Part shown: one piece after another, positions 60,974 to 64,000 of the stretch | Layout: every line of letters begins with the position of its first letter | How positions within the stretch are numbered: the first letter of the stretch is position 1 | DNA from: JACVRM01 sp963817375 | Lineage (GTDB): Bacteria; Actinomycetota; Thermoleophilia; Gaiellales; Gaiellaceae | Reading direction: 5' to 3' | Assembly (NCBI GenBank): GCA_963817375.1 | Contig: CAWFOB010000005.1 | Span: 467,353-531,352 of the forward strand | DNA: 64,000 bases | Program-made: the position numbers and the translations under genes | The notes under the pieces: model-generated | What the model was told of the DNA's origin: nothing | Databases searched by the model: none | The model's input: the letters and a program-made list of their open reading frames with translations, nothing else

Positions 60974-61857
60974 GCTCGCCCGAGGCGCAGCTCTGGCCTC
61001 TGCTCAACGGTGCGCTCGCGACGCGGGCGCTCGCAGTCGCCGTGGACATGGGCGTGCCGGAGGCGCTCGCCGAGGGCCCGCGGCCCATCGCCGACCCGCT
61101 CGGGCGCGTTGTGCGCGCGCTTGCGACGGCCGGCGTGTTCGCCGAAGGCCCGCCTGGCACGTTCAGCCACACCGCCTCGTCGAGGCTCCTGCTCGAGCCC
61201 GGGTGGGCGGAACTGGCGCACTTCCACGGCAGTGCCTGGCACCGGGCGGCGGGCGAGCTCGACGCCTCCGGCGAGCCGGCCTTTCCGCGCGCCTTCGGGA
61301 CCGACTTCTGGACGTGGCTCGCCGAGCGGCCGGACGAGCGGGCCGCGTTCGACCGCGCGATGGTCGAGGGCACCGGGCGGCGCGTCGACCGGCTCGATTC
61401 ACACGCATGGCGCGGCGACGAGACCGTGGTCGACGTCGGCGGCGGCAACGGCTCGCTCCTGCTCGGCCTGCTCGAGCGCCGGCCGGGCCTGCGCGGCATC
61501 GTCTTCGACCTGCCGGAGACGGTCGTGGGCGACCTCGGCGAGCGGTGCACCTTCGTCGGGGGGAGCTTCTTCGAGGCGGTGCCGGCCGGTGACGTGCACG
61601 TGCTCTGCACCGTCCTGCACGACTGGGACGACGAGCAGGCGGGGGCGATCCTGCGCACCGTGCGCGCCGCCGCATCGTCGGAGGGCGCGCTGCTGCTCGT
61701 GGAGCGCGTGCAGCCCGGCGGCGAGTGGCTCGACCTGCTCGTGCTCGCGCTGTACGGCGGCCGCGAGCGCGACGAGCCCGCGTGGCGTGAGCTGCTTGGC
61801 TCGTCCGGCTGGGCGCCCGAGTTCACCGAGCACCTGATCGTCTGCCGGCCGTGCTGA
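60970..61857 (+). CDS. Class I SAM-dependent O-methyltransferase (plant-type/O-methyltransf_2-like) inside the sel operon
   Basis: 295 residues, intact. The N-terminal helical dimerisation part (residues about 5-80: WPLLNGALATRALAVAVDMG, EALAEGP) is followed by a Rossmann domain. SAM motif I is VVDVGGGNGSLLLGL (154-161 core), then GIVFDLPE and VGGSFFEAVPAGDVHVL, and the catalytic-type CTVLHDWDDEQAGAILR (His217, DxDD). That LHDW motif defines small-molecule O-methyltransferases of the hydroxyneurosporene/antibiotic type, not tRNA enzymes. ATGA overlap with selA; the selB GTG lies inside its stop region. Substrate unknown. Confidence 0.88.
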   Translation: MSSPEAQLWPLLNGALATRALAVAVDMGVPEALAEGPRPIADPLGRVVRALATAGVFAEGPPGTFSHTASSRLLLEPGWAELAHFHGSAWHRAAGELDASGEPAFPRAFGTDFWTWLAERPDERAAFDRAMVEGTGRRVDRLDSHAWRGDETVVDVGGGNGSLLLGLLERRPGLRGIVFDLPETVVGDLGERCTFVGGSFFEAVPAGDVHVLCTVLHDWDDEQAGAILRTVRAAASSEGALLLVERVQPGGEWLDLLVLALYGGRERDEPAWRELLGSSGWAPEFTEHLIVCRPC

Positions 61858-63575
61858 CGGTCGGCACCGCCGGGCACGTCGACCACGGCAAGACCTGGCT
61901 CGTCCGCGCGCTGACCGGCAAGGACACCGACCGGCTCCCCGAGGAGCAGCGGCGCGGCATCTCCATCGAGCTCGGCTACGCGCCGCTCGAGGTGGACGGC
62001 CGGCTCGTCTCGCTCGTCGACGTCCCGGGGCACGAGCGCTTCGTACGCACGATGGTCGCCGGCGCGACCGGCATCGACGTCTTCCTGCTCGTGATCGACG
62101 CGGGCGAGGGGCCGCGGGCGCAGACCTACGAGCACCTGGCGATCCTGCGGCTGCTCGGCGTCGATCACGGCGTGGCCGCGGTCACGAAGGCGGATGCCGT
62201 CTCACCGGAGCGGCTCGAGCAGGCGCTGGCCGAGGCGCGCGAGCTCGTGCCCGGCACGCCCGTCGTGGCAGTGAGCGCCCGCACCGGCGCAGGGCTGGAC
62301 GAGCTGCGGGCCGCGCTCGCCGGCGTGGCGGCGGAGCGCGCTGCGAGTGCCTCCCCGCCGCGCCTGCCGGTCGACCGTTCGTTCTCGCTGCCCGGGATCG
62401 GAACGGTCGTGACCGGGACGCTCTGGTCGGGCACGGTCGGCGCCGGCGACGTGCTCCGCGTCGAGCCGTCCGGCCTGGACGTCCGCGTGCGCAGCGTCGA
62501 GGTTCACGACCGCGCCGTCGACCGGGCGGAGGCCGGCGGCCGGGTCGCGGTCGCCCTCCCGGGCGTCGACCGGCGGCAGGTGCGGCGCGGCGACGTTCTG
62601 GCTCCGCACGGCGCCTACCCGGTCTCCTACCGGCTGGACGTGGAGCTCGACGAGCTGGAGCCGCTCGAGGACGGGGCGCACGTGCAGGCGCACCACGGAA
62701 CGGCCGAGGTGCCCGCGCGCGTGGTGCGCGTGGGCGACCGGTTCGCGCAGCTGCGGCTCGAGCGGCCGGTGGTCGCGGCTCGCGGCGACCGCGTGATCCT
62801 GCGCGCGGGCCACACGGTCGGCGGTGGGCGGGTGCTCGACCCTGCGCCTCCCCGTCGCACGGACGCGCAGCGGATGGCGCTGCTCGCCGGCGGCGACCCG
62901 GGCGCGATTGCGCGCGCGGCTGCGGCCGAGCCGCTCCGGCGAGCGGATCTGGCGGCGCGCGGGCTCCTCTTCGGGACCGAGCTGGACGCGGGGCTCGCAG
63001 CGCTCGAGCGCGCCGGCGACTGGTTCTTCACGGCCGAGTGGCTCGAGGCGCAACGCGCGGCGGTCGCGGAACGTCTCGCCGCCCGCGCCGCGTCGACGCC
63101 GCTCGACCCCGGCGTCCCGACGGGCGAGCTGCTCCCGGGGACGCCGTGGGCGGCCGCCGTCCTGGAGCGCCTGGGGGTCGAGCAGCGCGAGGGCAAGGCC
63201 TATGCACCCGGCGCCGCGCCGGCATTGGGCGAGCGGGCGCCGGAGGCGGAGGCGCTGGCCGCCGAGCTTGCGGCCGCGGGCCCGGCGGGCCTGCGGGTCG
63301 AGGACGGCGAGCTGGCGGCGTTCCTCGAGCGCGAGGGCGAGCTGGTCCGCCTCGGCGACGGGTCTGCGGTATCGGCCGCCGCCTACGCGGCCGCGCGGGC
63401 GGCCGCGGTCGCCGAGTTCGAGCAGCACGGCTCGATCCGGCTCGCGCGCTTCCGCGACGCGCTCGGGATCTCGCGCCGGCCGGCCCAGCTTCTGCTCGAG
63501 CGCATGGACGCAGACGGCATCACGCGGCGCGTCGGCGACGAGCGGACACTGCGCCGTTCGGCGCGCACCGAGTAG
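61851..63575 (+). CDS. selB: Selenocysteine-specific elongation factor
   Basis: 574 residues, GTG 61851, 7 bp inside the methyltransferase gene. G1 GHVDHGKT (residues 8-15), switch I DRLPEEQRRGISIELGYAPL (the SelB-type element), G3 DVPGHERFVRTMVAG, G4 TKAD (112-115) and G5 VSARTGAGLDEL. Domain II follows (SLPGIGTVVTGTLWSG). The C-terminal winged-helix region (IRLARFRDALGISRRPAQLLLERMDADGI) binds the SECIS hairpin. Slightly shorter than E. coli SelB. Delivers Sec-tRNA(Sec) to UGA. Confidence 0.95.
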   Translation: MLTVGTAGHVDHGKTWLVRALTGKDTDRLPEEQRRGISIELGYAPLEVDGRLVSLVDVPGHERFVRTMVAGATGIDVFLLVIDAGEGPRAQTYEHLAILRLLGVDHGVAAVTKADAVSPERLEQALAEARELVPGTPVVAVSARTGAGLDELRAALAGVAAERAASASPPRLPVDRSFSLPGIGTVVTGTLWSGTVGAGDVLRVEPSGLDVRVRSVEVHDRAVDRAEAGGRVAVALPGVDRRQVRRGDVLAPHGAYPVSYRLDVELDELEPLEDGAHVQAHHGTAEVPARVVRVGDRFAQLRLERPVVAARGDRVILRAGHTVGGGRVLDPAPPRRTDAQRMALLAGGDPGAIARAAAAEPLRRADLAARGLLFGTELDAGLAALERAGDWFFTAEWLEAQRAAVAERLAARAASTPLDPGVPTGELLPGTPWAAAVLERLGVEQREGKAYAPGAAPALGERAPEAEALAAELAAAGPAGLRVEDGELAAFLEREGELVRLGDGSAVSAAAYAAARAAAVAEFEQHGSIRLARFRDALGISRRPAQLLLERMDADGITRRVGDERTLRRSARTE

Positions 63576-63597
63576 CCGCAGGGTCGTCCGTCGATAG

Positions 63598-63744
63598 TCT
63601 GAAGGACGCCGAAACGGAACCTCAAACGGCTCGTACAGGCCGACCACCGGCATCCCGGCAGGCACGTACACGCTCACGGTCACGGCGTCGAGCGCGTCGC
63701 AGTTGCACACGGTCGAGTGCACGCTGACCGTCCTCGCGCACTAG
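63598..63744 (+). pseudogene. Remnant of a secreted Ig-like/beta-sandwich protein C-terminus
   Basis: The frame between TAG (63595) and TAG (63742) ends TTGIPAGTYTLTVTASSASQ then HTVECTLTVL, which looks like the last strands of a bacterial Ig-like domain (GTYTLTVTA...TLTV). There is no start or upstream domain; selB ends only 20 bp before. Either a decayed gene fragment left between selB and tRNA-Sec or a chance resemblance. Confidence 0.3.
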
Positions 63745-63779
63745 CGGCGCGCACGAGAACCCCTGCTAGCGTCGGCGCC

Positions 63780-63872
63780 GGAGTGGCATGGGCCCGGTGG
63801 CCCAGCCGGTCTTCAAAACCGGTGAGGTCTGGCAACCCCAGGCTGGCTCGGTTCGACTCCGGGGCCGCTCCG
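63780..63872 (+). tRNA. selC: tRNA-Sec (anticodon TCA)
   Basis: 93 nt. An 8-bp acceptor stem (GGAGTGGC with GCCGCTCC, one T-G wobble) and a 6-bp D-stem (TGGGCC/GGCCCA with a 4-base loop) come first. The anticodon arm is CCGGT-CTTCAAA-ACCGG with TCA. A long variable arm (GTCTGG/CCAGGC) and a 5-bp T-stem around TTCGACT complete it. The 8+5 acceptor/T-stem geometry and 6-bp D-stem are diagnostic of bacterial tRNA-Sec. Discriminator G; CCA is not encoded. Directly downstream of selB. Confidence 0.95.
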
Positions 63873-64000
63873 CTGAGCCGAAAACGGCTGGTTCAAGCCG
63901 AATCGGCGCTCGCAAAGAGCTCGTTACGTCGCTGGGCCGCGGTGGCGTTGAGAGTGCTTCAAACGTCCTGAACCGCCCTACGACTGGCGCACAACTGGCG
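63873..64000. other. Window end, no gene seen
   Basis: 128 bp after tRNA-Sec. AGCCG-AAAA-CGGCT (about 63876-63889) is a small hairpin with a short A run that may terminate tRNA-Sec; otherwise nothing recognisable. Confidence 0.35.

Overview
The window reads as a piece of a very GC-rich actinobacterial chromosome. The likely class is Thermoleophilia (Gaiellales or Solirubrobacterales relatives); this is inferred from base composition, GTG/TTG starts, actinobacterial signatures (LexA box, HisIE, MoaD-MoaE fusion) and gene content, not from a marker-gene tree. The sequence looks like an incompletely polished long-read or metagenomic assembly. Dozens of conserved genes are broken by one-base indels, mostly one extra G or C at a C/G step. 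They cluster at about 0-13, 28-32, 38.6-43.6 and 52.8-57 kb, while 14-21, 44-46 and 57-63.6 kb are nearly clean. Broken genes are therefore annotated over their full reconstructed span as probable sequence errors rather than decay.

Layout. 0-1.8 kb: a partial membrane HD-GYP protein, a 25-residue peptide gene and a LuxR-type regulator. 1.8-7.6 kb (minus): a complete peptide-type ABC importer (SBP, DppB, C, D, F). 7.7-13.8 kb: RpoD-like sigma factor, topoisomerase III, PlsC, a 5'-3' exonuclease and an HDAC-like deacetylase. 14.1-16.4 kb: a divergent two-component pair, then a degenerate 29-31 bp tandem array. 16.4-24.4 kb: histidine biosynthesis. hisA runs leftwards next to a TrpR/YerC-type regulator, and hisG-D-C-B-H-F-IE run rightwards as a tightly overlapping operon that ends in a lipoprotein gene.

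24.3-38 kb: a beta-linked oligosaccharide cluster. It has a GH1 glycosidase, a family-5 SBP with two permeases and two ATPases, a GH130-type phosphorylase, a GH94 cellobiose-type phosphorylase, and a LacI regulator with a paired operator. 38-43.8 kb: rnpB, a zinc-ribbon gene with lexA, tRNA-Leu(GAG), tldD/tldE, secG and a glycosyltransferase. 43.8-49.8 kb: a palindromic MITE-like element, a short RuBisCO-like protein coupled to mtnA, an acyl-CoA mutase with MarR and NHL genes, and a moaD-moaE fusion. 49.8-57.1 kb: collagen-like secreted protein, aldo/keto reductase, two membrane proteins and a very large secreted double phosphoesterase.

57.2-64 kb: an M29 aminopeptidase, an M50-like membrane protease and a LOG-family protein, then selA, a small-molecule-type O-methyltransferase, selB and tRNA-Sec(UCA). 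This is a nearly complete selenocysteine-incorporation locus (selD not seen) with an unexpected methyltransferase translationally wedged between selA and selB.

The strongest leads for undescribed biology are (1) the selA-methyltransferase-selB-tRNA-Sec locus, (2) the 331-residue RuBisCO-like protein coupled to mtnA, (3) the fused two-domain secreted phosphoesterase, and (4) the regulatory repeats at 16.3, 25.7, 43.8 and 49.1 kb.
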